Of a DNA stretch of 64,000 nucleotides, positions 11,228 through 22,279 are shown one piece after another. A program made the position numbers and the translations under genes. Position 1 is the stretch's first letter; each line of letters begins with the position of its first letter. This DNA is from Eutreptiella sp. 'Long Island Sound 2002'. Lineage: Eukaryota; Euglenozoa; Euglenophyceae; Eutreptiales; Eutreptiaceae. The stretch spans positions 141,271,596 to 141,335,595 of the forward strand of contig OZ038381.1 in the NCBI GenBank assembly GCA_964036045.1. The letters are read 5' to 3'. Under the pieces are notes generated by a model. That model was given only the letters and a program-made list of their open reading frames with translations. It was not told where the DNA came from and made no database searches.

Positions 11228-12000
11228 AGTAAGAAAAAGCGTATTTCCCTGCCAAAAGGTTAGCTTTAGTTGTTATCGAGAGGCCCAAAGGCATAGCACA
11301 TTTTTATCTTAGTATTGCCCTAACCAGAAAGAGGTGACAAGACGTTTTGACATATGAAACGAAGCATTGAACTATGGAGGTTGTGTGGACCCCTGACCCC
11401 CCAGCTGATTCAACTTATACACCATTTCTTGGACTGAGTGAGGCGCTGACATTAATCTAGAGCCTATACATTTCTCTATATTTACTCATGAATGCTTACC
11501 TATCCTAGTGGTCTGAACCCTAGGGGGCTGTGGCACCTCTTTTTGAGAGGTCCTGGGTTCGATTCCCAGTCAGCCTAGCTAAGTACGAAGATCCGATGTG
11601 TCATGGCAGTGACCTCAGCGCCACAGGCCATGCCACCTCAGCACCTATGGGACCCAAAACAACACGTGCACATCTCTAGATGGCACCTTACAAGAGGGGA
11701 TGCCCATGTGGCAGTTTTCCATGATTGTAGGATATTTTCTAACTATCTTTTCCCAAATCTGTAGTTATTACGAGTTTCCTCTGTTGTTACACTATCTCCT
11801 TTGACTGCAGCCCTTCATGTTGTGGATTTGATCCTGTGGTCCTTTGCTTGCACTGTGGGTACTTCTTTCTGGTTCATTTCATCAAAAGCATATTTGTTTG
11901 GAAAACCTGAACTACATCAAGAAGCAGCAAGAGCAAGCAGAGGCACAAACAAAAGTATATCATGCAAGCAATCAACAGTGAAAGCCTGTTCTAACGTTCT
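11228..12000 (+). repeat. 5' LTR of element 3
   Basis: About 773 bases, clearly homologous on the opposite strand to the two 789-base LTRs at 46063-46851 and 56646-57434. All begin AGTAAGAAAA and end before the PBS TGGTAGC. More diverged from those two than they are from each other. It carries an internal tRNA-like module (11495-11583). Confidence 0.75.
11495..11583 (+). other. tRNA-like module inside the LTR
   Basis: It contains a textbook Pol III B box GGTTCGATTCC (11556-11566) in a T-arm-like hairpin. Upstream is an A-box-like TATCCTAGTGG and a hairpin with arms ACCTC/GAGGT enclosing TTTTTGA. The module ends TAGCTAAG. The region between the hairpins is too short for a normal tRNA variable loop, so I do not call a functional tRNA gene. 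It may be a tRNA-derived SINE captured by the LTR. Confidence 0.5.
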
Positions 12001-12011
12001 GGTAGCAGAGG
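12000..12011 (+). other. Primer-binding site of element 3
   Basis: TGGTAGCAGAGG directly at the LTR end, matching an initiator tRNA-Met ending CCTCTGCTACCA. It is 84 bases upstream of the gag ATG. Confidence 0.7.
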
Positions 12012-12095
12012 TTTTCAGTCTTTGCGTAGCTGCAACCCTGTGCAGTACAACGGGCACGTGGGAACTGACTCCACTGAAGGGCGAAGAAAAGAAAT

Positions 12096-14641
12096 ATGGA
12101 CACCAAGGACACTGCCAAGATGACAGCGCCCCCAGTGGCACCAGCCAAGCCAGCGCCAGCGCCGGGACCCGCTGGTGAACCTAAACCTGAGGAGCCTGTA
12201 CCTTCAGTGCCCTTACGTGAACTGGAGGATGATTCCCTGGAGGGCTTGAGAGCTGCCTTCAGTGGACTATCTGTTGGAGGACCTGAAGGCAAAGAGAAGG
12301 AGAAGGGGAAGCAAGCAGTGGACATGGGAGCCAAAAGGGTAGATCTTCGAGACGGACACGAACTATCCGACCAGGTACCCCTCAATGACAAACCTGCTGA
12401 GAGCGCGCCGAGCGCCTTAGATTACCCTGCAGTACCCTCTCCAACAACCACTACACTCCCAGCCACACATCCAGCTACATCCTCACCAAGAACCACACCA
12501 CCTATGGCTGGGGGTCTAGGCTTTTCTGGTATGCCTTACCCCGCCTATGGTGTGACTCCAGCCGCGACTGGGCCACCTATGGCAACTGCAGTCAGCGAAC
12601 CAGTGGCATCCAGCTCGACCTACACCGGTGTTCCTGAGCCTATGCCACGCCGCTATGAGGATGGCTATCACAGACCCGCGGCAGCCGTGTACATGACTGG
12701 GATACCTGGCTATGCGGCACTAGAGCCTGCCTATACTATGCCAGCACCTGGTTTCGCCTCCCTGAGTGGCCTACGTGGCCCTGAGTCTTGTGGTGGAAGG
12801 AGTAGAGGATCTGGAAGATCTTCAAACAGATCCTCGACGCAGTCGGAGATACGAGAGGCTCTTCGAGGAGCCACTTCTGATATAGTTGGTGATCTAACTC
12901 AAGAAATGTGGGCCAAATTGGAGCCCCTGATTCCTCCCCAATCGTCACCTACCACCGTGCGAGTTTCATCTCATCGTCTACAAGCCAATCATTTGGTGAC
13001 GGGGCTGACAAACACCCTGGGAGGCTTGAGGAGCCGACCTATGCTGCCCCTGCTGTGATACCAGAGAGCCCTTTCGTACCAAGAACAGCCCAGCCCCCCT
13101 ACAGCCACGTGGAGAACTCCACGCGAGCCGAGCTGGACCGGTTGGGGTTGACAGCCCTAAGGGCTATGGTCGATGTTGAGCCCTACGGCTCTCGTGACCT
13201 AGGTGGAGATCCTTCTGATGATGAGCTGCCATCTATGACGTCTGCTTCACCCTCTGAGGACGACGACCCTCAGGACCCCGAAAACCCGAGCGACAAGAAG
13301 AAGAAGAAAAAGAGGGAGACTAAGCGCTATGAGGGACGCAGGTCCCAGGAGGCTAAGGCTCTAGCCACCTCCAGGATTGTGGTGCACCTACCGGAGTTCA
13401 CGGGGGAAGGACCTCAGCGAGTCCGCTGAGAACGTTGCCGGTTCTTGAGGATGACCGGCCGAACCCGTGCTAGTGGGCGAGTGAAGTGCGATCTGCTGCC
13501 GCAGTGCTGCAAGACCAAGTACCTGGAGAGGCAGGTCAAGCAGATAGTGACAAAGTCTGCCACCTTCGCCGAGGTGTTGGTTGCCTTGGAGAGGCAGTAC
13601 CCTACCCACGAGAACGACCTCTCCATCAGGGCCGGGATCCAGAACCTGGCTGTTTTGCAAGACAACCCCAAGCCTGCCACGATTTCCGACTTGCTGCTTG
13701 CCAACTTGGACCACTGGGTAGGGCGACTGACGCCCGGTTCCTACGGCAGCGACGAGCTGCTATTCTCGTTGGTGGCCATGCTCCCACAAGAACTGTGGGA
13801 TGAATGCCGGGCAACGACAGAGCGCAAGGAAGGAGCCCTCAACTACTAGGACCTGTCTGTACTACTTTTGGAGCTGGCGCTGAAAAAGAAAAAGCGACCA
13901 GCACCTGAACGCCTACCGTCCTGGAGGGGGCGGCTCTGGGGGCCAAGGCCGAGGGTACCAAGGACACCGACCAGGACAGGAAACTACCCCCCAAAATGCT
14001 CGCTTCATGAGCAATGTTCAGTACCTCTTCTGGTATGAAGCGAGAGATGAGCAGGGCTGCCTGCTTCATGGCCCTGACTGCGACCAGCGGGACTGCTTCG
14101 TGGTCCAGGGGAAGAAGCAGGAGACCAACACAGGCGGCAAAGCCAAGCTGCCGGACCACTACAGGTGCACAATCACCTGTGCGTTCTGTGGTAAGAGGAA
14201 GCACTACGGGGACGAGTGCTACCACAAGCAACGCTTTTCGGCGAAGCTCAAGACCGAGAACGCCAGTGGTAAGGGCAATGGCAAGGGCAACGCCCACAAG
14301 GACAGTGGCAAGGGCAAGTCCAAGGGCAATGGCAAAGGGCAAGGTGGCAAAGACAAAGGTGGATGAGGAGGCTCTGACCGCAAGCCTGACAAGGACAAGA
14401 GCGGGAACCAGTCCGGAGAGAACCCCAATACTACGCCAGGAAGGAACTCTGAGCCCTCTGCTGGGCAACCAAAAAGGGGCCTAGGACCTGTTCCCAGACG
14501 CAAGCCCAACAAGAACCAGGAACTAAGCGTGCCGACGAAAATGGAGACCAGTCTAACGCCCGCAAACGCTCCCGCCTCATGCGCATGGCGCAGAAACTTC
14601 AGAAGAAGGGGTTCGCGGTGACCTGCCCCGCAGAGTTCTGA
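12096..14641 (+). pseudogene. gag: gag of element 3 (frameshifted)
   Basis: Starts ATG at 12096 (MDTKDTAKMTAPP). A Pro/Ala/Thr-rich N-terminal region runs in one frame to about 12985, then reading moves -1 into the capsid part, which includes the acidic SASPSEDDDPQDPENP and the helical core KTKYLERQVKQIVTK. A short indel pair near 13400-13430 and a TAG at about 13847 break it further. The nucleocapsid part carries CAFCGKRKHYGDEC (14178-14219), a canonical CX2CX4HX4C knuckle, then a Gly/Lys repeat tail. The C-terminus, RLMRMAQKLQKKGF...VTCPAEF, ends at TGA 14639-14641 and is nearly identical in element 4, so this end is real. A TGA at 14367-14369 and several frame changes make this copy non-functional. 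Confidence 0.75.
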
Positions 14642-17437
14642 CAGGGACGCTCAGGGGGACCTACAGATCTGGTGTTCTGAGTACGTATCCGTCTTGGGGG
14701 ACATGAATACCTGGGAATACTGGATACTGGTGCCACTATATATATTGTTGCCAAGAACAGTTTACCACGTGGGGACCTGAAGAACATCATGCCTACCGCA
14801 GCCATCCGCATGGGAGTTGCGCATGTGGTGCACAGTTGTGGGGAGTGTGAGGTCTAAGTGCCTCCGGGATCTAAAAGCATTGCCCATGGGTTCTACGTGA
14901 TGCACACTGAAGCCTTCGACTTTTTACTGGGGACAACTTCTTCGTCCAGCACTCCCAGATTCTATCCCTCACCCTGCAAGCACCCTACGTCCTCCAAGTG
15001 GACCATGGTGACGGATGCGAACCTGTACCTCTGGAGCAGTCTGAGCACACATCTAGCTACCTGAGGGTATGCAAGAAGGAGCCCTCCACCATGATGGTCG
15101 CCTCCAAAACTGAGGACTATCAGCTCCTTTGGAATGTCCTCGACCAAGGTCTAAAGGAGTTGGGATACTCCAGGGACGACCGGAACATGGAGCTATTCGC
15201 CAGCGACGGGCAACATGTCCTGGACCTCTACTACAGCAAAGGGAAAAATTGCTGCTATAAATTTACTGGCCCTCTTTCGGGATGGCCTACGGGAACCGAA
15301 GATTCAACGAACTAGGAAAGGTTCTGACCAAGGTGGCCCTGGAACATTCCCGTATGGTCCTGTGCTCCCCCGATTGGGGAGCCCATGGGGCAAATGAGTA
15401 CTGGCGTACTTTTTTGGACAGGCTGACGCTCACCTCCATCCAGCTGCCGGATGACGCCATCTACGTGCCTCTGGGTCGCAAGACACCCATCGGGAAACCT
15501 GGATGGGGGAGCATGCTAAGCGTGGTGGACGAGGGCCTAGCCCCAGTGCCCTGGGAAGATCTGGACCCTGCTATGGTCCAGGAAATTCAACGTGAGAGCA
15601 GCGGCTACACCCTGGATGTCCTGAAAAATCAACAACGACCTCGAGACGCCGTACAGACTACTCCCCGGGGAGACGAGTACGTCGTGTGTGACACTGTTGC
15701 CCCAAACTCCCCTGGCCGTGTTTCTAACCCTGATGTAGTCTGAGAGTGTGGGCTATCCGAGCTACCCAGCGCTATACACTCTAATGACGAGACTGAGCAT
15801 GACGCCTTCTTCGTGCAGACGTGCGTGGAGGAAGTAAAGAACGCCGAGTACGCTGCCCCACTGAAACCTCTACTCTCCATGAGGGGAGAGGAGCCCCTGG
15901 AAGAGGAGCTGGATCCCCGATCCAGGCTGAGAGAGTACGTGGACTCCAAGAGGAGATTGGTGGCGACAAAGATATGCGACGCTACGCCTACCCGCCGCTC
16001 CTGGCCGTTGAGGCAAGGGTCTAGGTGGGAGATATCTCCCACCTGAAGGAGAACCTCGGACAGAAGATTACCACCTGGCAACGAGAGGTGGATCTGAAGC
16101 TCATGAAGAGCGTGTGGGGTGCCCATGTGAGGACCCCAGAGGAGGATGAACTCTAAGAGGAATGCATATGCCAACCCTGTCGAGTGTTTTTATGTTGTCA
16201 ATGACCACCTGAGACTGTGGATCGGGACGTTCTCTACACCTACCAAGGGCTGAAGGATACTACCAAGGACGCTGAGCCGGTTGAGGACCACCTCCCTGCA
16301 TCTATACACCAAGGGGCAAGCAATCTACACTCTGACGAGGACATGGGGGACAAGATCAAACTCTTCGACCCTAGAGTACAGAAGCTGATCAGGACCTACC
16401 TGGAGGTAATCGGAGAACTACCCCCTCCAGCGTCCTGTGACAAGCTTGTACAGATGGACCTCAAGCTGAAGCCCGAGTTCCTGGGTCACAAGATACGTAG
16501 GAGACCCTACACGGCTCCTAAAGAGCAGGCCGATGAGATAGAGCGACAGATACAAGAATGTATCGACGCTGGCCTGGTCCTGGAGTACAAGAATGGGGAC
16601 TACCCCCAACATTGCAGCTTCTGTTGCCTGGTGGCTAAGCCTGGGTATACAGCAAAACGCCTTGTAGTGGACTATGGAGAGATGAACAAGAAGACGCTGA
16701 ACCACTCAGGGTCGATTCCTAACATGGAACCAACCCTCGAGAAGATAGCCTCCTGCGGCTACAAGACGAAGATGGACAAGCGGAGTGGATTCTGGCAAGT
16801 GGACCTGACGCCCAATGCCCAGGAGCTCCCAGTCTTCATCACCCCTCAGGGGACGGTCTTCAAGTGGAAGGTCATACCCTTTGGCGTGGCTAACGCACGC
16901 GCTCTTTTTCAAGAGCTGGTGAACAAGATCCTATCCATCCTGCGTCGGAGACCTGTGGTGCAAGAACTTATATCCTGAGGCGCCCAGAGGGAAGCACACA
17001 TCGACGATGTATGCCCCGGAACGAATACCCAAGAGGACCACCAAATCCTCTTGGGCGAGTTCTTTGCGGTCTGCCAGGAGAACCACACCAGACTCAAGCT
17101 GGAGAAGTATGAGTTCATGCAGGAGACTTTGCAGTACCTAGGGTTCGACATTGGCTATGGGTGGTGGACTCCTGCGGCCTCTAAGGCCAAACCGCTGATG
17201 GATGCTAAGTTACGACATGAAGACCCTAAGAAAGGACTCCATGATGTACGCCATTTAATTGGGGCTTGCAACTTCTGCCGGCGCCACATCAAGAATTTCA
17301 CCTACACCAGCGCCATCCTGACGAACCTCATTAAGAAGAGTCCTACCTGGCGCTGGGGCCCTCAAGAACAACAAGCGTTTGACGAGCTCAAGGACAAAGT
17401 GGCCAACACTAAGTGCTTGGGCCTGCCTAGAGCACAG
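14642..17437 (+). pseudogene. pol: pol (protease and reverse transcriptase) of element 3, truncated
   Basis: Directly in frame after the gag TGA. Retropepsin: GILDTGATIYIVAK (DTG at 14723-14731), with a TAA soon after and a one-base deletion near 14935. A linker region follows (15282-16170) that matches element 4. RT runs from about 16217: AKRLVVDYGEMNKK, then motif A MDKRSGFWQVDL, then IPFGVANARALFQEL (motif B area). The catalytic box is HIDD (16997-17008), where most Ty3/gypsy RTs have YxDD. It has several stops, including a TGA (LIS-stop) where element 4 has CGA. The frame ends at the 17437 breakpoint, before RNase H. Confidence 0.8.
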
Positions 17438-17685
17438 AACCCGAGGGACAGGGTCGCGCGGGGAGAGGGGGAAGCAGGGGGCCAATAACGGCAAAAAGGT
17501 ACACCACATCTCGCGCAGAGAAACGCCATGCCGATGACCCGCATTGAACTGTACCGGCCGCCCCGCCCCACCATCAGGGAACTGATGGAGGGGAGGCCGG
17601 TGGGGGGGGACGACAGGGGAATCCCCCCAGACTGGTACCTGGGGAGGCCGTCCAAGTCAACCTACAGGACACAGGGCAGGGCGGA
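17438..17685. other. Junction sequence after the element 3 breakpoint
   Basis: G-rich unique sequence between the end of element 3 homology and the start of the 2.3 kb duplication. No gene recognised. Confidence 0.5.
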
Positions 17686-20024
17686 GGCCGGGAGGCGCGT
17701 GAGAGCGCGTGAGATACATCCCTGGCGAGGGGAAGAGCAGCGGGGAGGACACGGAGCAGGAGGGCAGCAGTAAGAGGGCGGGCGAGAGACAGGAGATGGG
17801 GGGGGGAGGGGAGGGGAGAGAAGAGAGGGGAGAAAGGAGAGTGACGCCAGGGAGGGGCGCCCACCTGGCACGGCCGGGGACCGCCAAGGGGCAGGCCCCA
17901 TGAGGGCGATTAGACCAGAGACGAACACCAAGGGGAGCCGTGACCCGATGACCAGTGCAGTGCTGACGTGCGTGCATGCAGGGAGGAGGGTAAAAAAAAA
18001 CCAACAAACGCGGCAAGGGCAGGAAACCACAAGGCAGGATGCACAGCAGGAAAGGAGGCGGGGACAGACGAAAAAAAACAAATCCACAAAGCACCGCCAG
18101 AGGGCGTAAAGCACAGAGCGAGCAGGCAGCAGGGGTATGGGAAGGAGCAAACGGTGCAGAAGAGGGGCCGCGAGAGGCGCGCGAAGAAAAACAACTGCAG
18201 GTGACCAGGTGGGGACTAGGCACGGGTGCTGGGGGAAGCGGGGGCGGGGCCAGGAAGTTGAACCCCCAACAGGTCCAGAAAGAAAAAAACCACCCAAACA
18301 AAAGGGTGCGGGAAGGGAGCGACCCGTGCTAGGTGCACGAAACAGTCCCCGGATGCATGAGGATCCAGTGGGCCCGCGCCACAGGGCTGCTAGCAGTCCG
18401 GTGTGGTATAAACACGGGATGATGCGAAAAGGGTACGGGACCGAGAGAGGCGTGTGGGTAGGGCCGCACAACAGCCCAGGGGGAATGGGAAGACACGGGA
18501 CGCGGGGGACAGGCTGTGATGGGTGACTAGACGTGGCACAGGCGAATGGGATGTAGCGGGGTTGCAAACCAGGGGATGAGGGGAGGCAGAGAATACCGAG
18601 CAACAGCCCCGTGGGATTAGGAATCAGTCGCCATGGAGTGGTGAACCATGGGCCAACCATGGGGAGCCTGACCACTCGAAGTCGGGAAAATGCCCTGAAC
18701 TCCGGGACGGCCGTGAGGTGTCTGCAGGGCTGAGGGTTGACCCTGAGGTCCCCGGGTCAATGGCCTAAGTACACTTGGGTTCACGTGTGAGCGGGGCCTG
18801 CGGGAATGTGGAAAGGGTCGCCCCCTGGCCTCCGGCCGCGGATGGACGACACCCAAGTGCATCCTGGAGCCAAGTGGGTACTCCAACCTGTGAGGGATGG
18901 GGAGTGGTGGAATGTGGTTGAGAGCAATGCTGCGCTGTCGGCGACCGCTATCCACGGGAAACCCGCCGGCAGGCACCCAAAAGGCTGTGCTAGGGGGGGA
19001 AGGCCAGAGGATCGTTCGATGGATGACCGGAAGGAGCTCTGACCGTGACGGCAGGGACTGAAGGAATCCTGCTGCCGGTCATGCCCGAAGGGAACCTGGT
19101 TGAAGTTCTCGGCCGTGAGGTGAGAAAGGGGTCCCCAGGAGAACTGATGGTGGAGAGCTCTCCTTCTTGCCAGAGGCGGCCACCATGTAAAACAAACAAG
19201 GGGATGTCAGATGAGGCTGTGGACGCGGCCGCCCTCACTTACTTACTTACTTAGGCATCTCCGTGTAGTCCACGTAGAGAACACTGTTGGCACAGTGGGA
19301 GATAGGGAATGTAAAATAGAGACCTCTGTCCCTGACATCCCCAGGTGTACAGGACCGACACGGGCACTTGTCCACGATGGGCTGGAGGGTCCTCCGCAGC
19401 TGCTCGTCAGTCCACAAAGAGTGGAACCACTGCTTGAACCGCTTCAGGGTACGATTCGCTCCCACATGACCACTGGACTCATAAGTCCACTTCAAGAGTG
19501 CCAGAATACGGTCGCTAGGCACAACTATCCGGTCCTCATCCCAGAGGTAGGTCTTGTCAAGCTTCCACTGGTCTTGGTTGACCAGGGCAGGTTCCAGACG
19601 CTTCTCCAGGCGTTTGTAGATATCTCCAAACTCTTTCAGGTACCCCACTTGTTGGAGTCCATCTGGAGGTCTGATCATGGTCATGTTGAGGTCCAGCTGT
19701 ACATCCATACGGCTGAACGCCTTCTTGCCTAGCTCCTCAGACCTGGCACCAATCATGTTGTCAAAGTTGTTGCGGCTGATGTAGTCCGCACACTCGTTGT
19801 TGACCCGCTGGGAGCTGTAGGTGGCTCAGGTAGGTCCACCAGCGTCTGAGCTTAGCCTTCTCCGGTGGGGGTCCCTTCTGGAAGGTGCGAACTGGTTCTT
19901 GGTCACACAGCCAAACCACTGGGTTACTCCCCAACAATCCAGACCGGGTGGATAGCACTAGCATACCCGCGAGCAGTTCCTGCTCATAGGTAGAATAGTT
20001 ACCCCGAGCCTGGTTCCATTTCCA
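17686..20024. repeat. Segmental duplication, copy A (about 2.34 kb)
   Basis: Nearly identical to 22280-24615 in direct orientation (offset about 4.59 kb). The first 1.55 kb is purine-rich on the plus strand, including a G-rich run at about 17797-17840 and A-runs. I recognise no gene in it; the long minus-strand frames look like composition effects. An (ACTT)n run at 19237-19252 marks its junction with a gypsy pol fragment (19253-20024, minus). Copy A ends at (AGGT)n at about 20032-20046. Confidence 0.8.
19253..20024 (-). pseudogene. pol: RNase H-integrase fragment of the element 3/4 family (copy A)
   Basis: In minus-strand order: part of RNase H (WLCDQEPVRTF; WWTYLSHLQL), a frame break near 19760, then the integrase zinc-binding region, with HVGANRTLKRFKQWFH and CPCRSC (HHCC). 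It stops just after the first integrase catalytic Asp (VDYTEMPK). Compared with element 4 it lacks the rest of the integrase and the chromodomain. It is an exact-type duplicate of 23844-24615, which extends further into RNase H. Confidence 0.75.
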
Positions 20025-20599
20025 CCTCCAGGTAGGTAGGTAGGTATTTTCGGGAGCTCGGGATGCCTCCTTTGACGATGCAGGAAGAAGGTCTTACCAA
20101 GGGGACGTCCTGTCCCTCCCACTGCCCTATGTTAGGTGCCTCTTGAGCCGCTCCCGCGTGTCCTTAGGAAGGCATTGTCGCGGCGACCCGGTCCATGTGT
20201 CTCAGGTGGGAGGGTGTCCCCACATGTGTGCATGAGTGGGGCCACATGCCCCCTCCTTTGGGCGGCAGCTCTGGGGGCTGCCCAGCCGTGTGGAGTATCT
20301 CTCACCACAAGGGGTATTGCTCCCGCTTGTCTACGGTACGACCGCCGCACCCTTGTGGCTTGAGTTGCGGGGCCGCTCAGCTTGGCAGGCGACCCCCTCC
20401 TGGACTGTGTACCGGCTCGCCTGTCACCAGTTGCTTCCATGGCTCCGGGTGACGTTTGCCATGGTCCCCGATGCAGCCTGGCCGGGCTCGGACCAGCAGC
20501 CTTGGAGTACCGCTCCTGCCACTGGCCCGGTGGTTCGGCTGGGTCGCCCCAGTGTGTGCGACCCATGGGGTGTTGGTTCTTTCCTGTCCCCCGGTCGCC
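20025..20599. other. Unique stretch between duplication copy A and the minisatellite
   Basis: Starts with a short (AGGT)n tract. No coding or RNA signal that I can support. Confidence 0.5.
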
Positions 20600-22274
20600 C
20601 TACGTGTGTGCGGTGTCCTGGGCCACCTGGCTCCTGTTCACCGGTGTGCCCGCCCGGTGTGTTGTTTTGCATGTGCGGTGTCCTGGGCCTCCTGGCTCCT
20701 GTTCACCAGTGTGCCCGCTCCGTGTGTTGTGTTGCGTGTGCGGTGTCCTGGGCCAGCTGGCTCCTGTTCACCGGTGTGCCCGCCCGGTGTGTTGTTTTGG
20801 GTGTGCGGTGTCCAAGGCCTCCTGGCTCCTGTTCACCGGTGTGCCCGCTCGGTGTGTTGTGTTGCGTGTGCGGTGTCCTGGGCCTCCTGGCTCCTGTTCA
20901 CTGGTGTGCCCGCTCCGTGCGTTGTTTCGCGTGTGCGGCGTCCTGGGCCACCTGGCTCCTGTTCACCGGTGTGCCCGCTCGGTGTTTCGTTTTGCGCGTG
21001 CGGTGTCCTGGGCCTCCTGGCTCCTGTTCACCGGTGTGCCCGCTCGGGGTGTTGTTTTGCGTGTGCGGTGTCCTGGGCCAACTGGCACTTTTTCACCGGT
21101 GTGCCCGTCTGGTGTGTTGTATTGGTTGTGCGGTGTCCTATGCCTCCTGGCTCCTGTTCACCGGTGTGCCCGCTCCGTGCGTTGTTTCGCGTGTGCGGCG
21201 TCCTGGGCCACCTGGCTCCTGTACACCGGTGTGCCCGCTCGGTGTGTTGTTTTGCGTGTGCGGTGTCCTGGGCCTCCTGGCTCCTGTTCACCCGTGTGCC
21301 CGGGCGGTGTGTTCTGTTCGGTGTGCGGTGTCCTGGGCCTCCTGGCTCCTGTTCACCGGTGTGCCCGCTCGTTGCGTTGTTTCGCGTGTGCGGCGTCGTG
21401 GGCCTGGTGGCTCCTGTTCACCGGTGTGCCCGCTCTCTGTTGTGTTGCGTGTGCGGTGTCCTGGGCCAACTGGCTTCTGTTCACCGGTGTGCCGGCTCGG
21501 TGTGTTGTGTTGGGTGTGCGGTGTCCTGGGCCTCTTGGCTCCTGTTCACCGGTGTGCCCGCTCGGTGTGTTGTGTTGCGTGTGCGGTTTCCTGGGCCTCC
21601 TGGCTCCTGTTCCCCGGTGTGCCCGCTCCGTGCGTTGTTTCGCGTGTGCGGCGTCCTGGGCCACCTGGCTCCTGTTCACCGGTGTGCCGCTCGGTGTGTT
21701 GTTTTGCGTGTGCGGTGTCCTGGGCCTCCTGGCTCCTGTTCACCGGTGTGCCCGCTCGGTGTGTTGTGTTGGGTGTGCGGTGTCCTGGGCCTCCTGGCTC
21801 CTGTTAACCGGTGTGCCCGCTCGGTGTGTTGTTTTGCGTGTGCGGTGTCCTGGGCCAACTGGCTCCTGTTCACCGGTGTGCCCGCTCGGTGTGTTGTGTT
21901 GGGTGTGCGGTGTCCTGGGCCTCCAGGCTGCTGTTCACCGGTGCGCCCGCTCGGTGTGTTGTGTTCGGTGTGCAGTGTCCTGGGCATCCTGGCTCCTGTT
22001 CACCGGTGTGCCCGCTCGGTGTGTTGTTGTGCGTGTGCGATGTCCTGGGCCAGCTGGCTCCTGTTCACCGGTGTGCCCGCTCGGTGTGTTGTGTTGCGTG
22101 TGCGGTGTCCTGGGCCTCCTGGCTCCTGTTCACCGGTGTGCCCGCTCGGTGTGTTGCGTTGCGTGTGCGGTGTCCTGGGCCTCCTGGCTCCTGTTCACCG
22201 GTGTGCCCGCTCGGTGCGTTGTTCTGCGTGTGCAGTGTCCTGGGCCTCCTGGCTCCTGTTCACCGGTGTGCACC
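20600..22274. repeat. 65-bp minisatellite, 26 copies
   Basis: Anchoring on CTCCTGTTCACC, I find 26 head-to-tail copies beginning at 20631 and spaced 65 bases, with one 63 and one 64 spacing. The conserved core includes GTGTGCGGTGTCCTGGGCC. Since 65 is not a multiple of 3 and the unit lacks stops in every plus frame, all three plus frames are open through the array. That explains the 500-660 codon frames here; I do not call them genes. It ends exactly where duplication copy A' starts. Confidence 0.9.
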
Positions 22275-22279
22275 GCTGT

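Larger units (their letters stand above)
11228..17437 (+). mobile_element. Ty3/gypsy element 3, 3' half lost or inverted
   Basis: Plus-strand order: 5' LTR (11228-12000), PBS (12000-12011), gag, protease, RT. Homology to element 4 ends abruptly at 17437, just before RNase H. The next domains of the same family begin within a few bases of that point, but in inverted orientation, at 24803 and reading leftwards. Many stops and frameshifts mark it as dead. Its 3' LTR was not found. Confidence 0.75.

Noticed and set aside
17662-18675. 337-codon minus frame, repeated as 378 codons at 22130-23266
   Set aside because: Duplicated with the segment and read from purine-rich DNA; the extra length in the second copy comes from running into the minisatellite. 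No domain.
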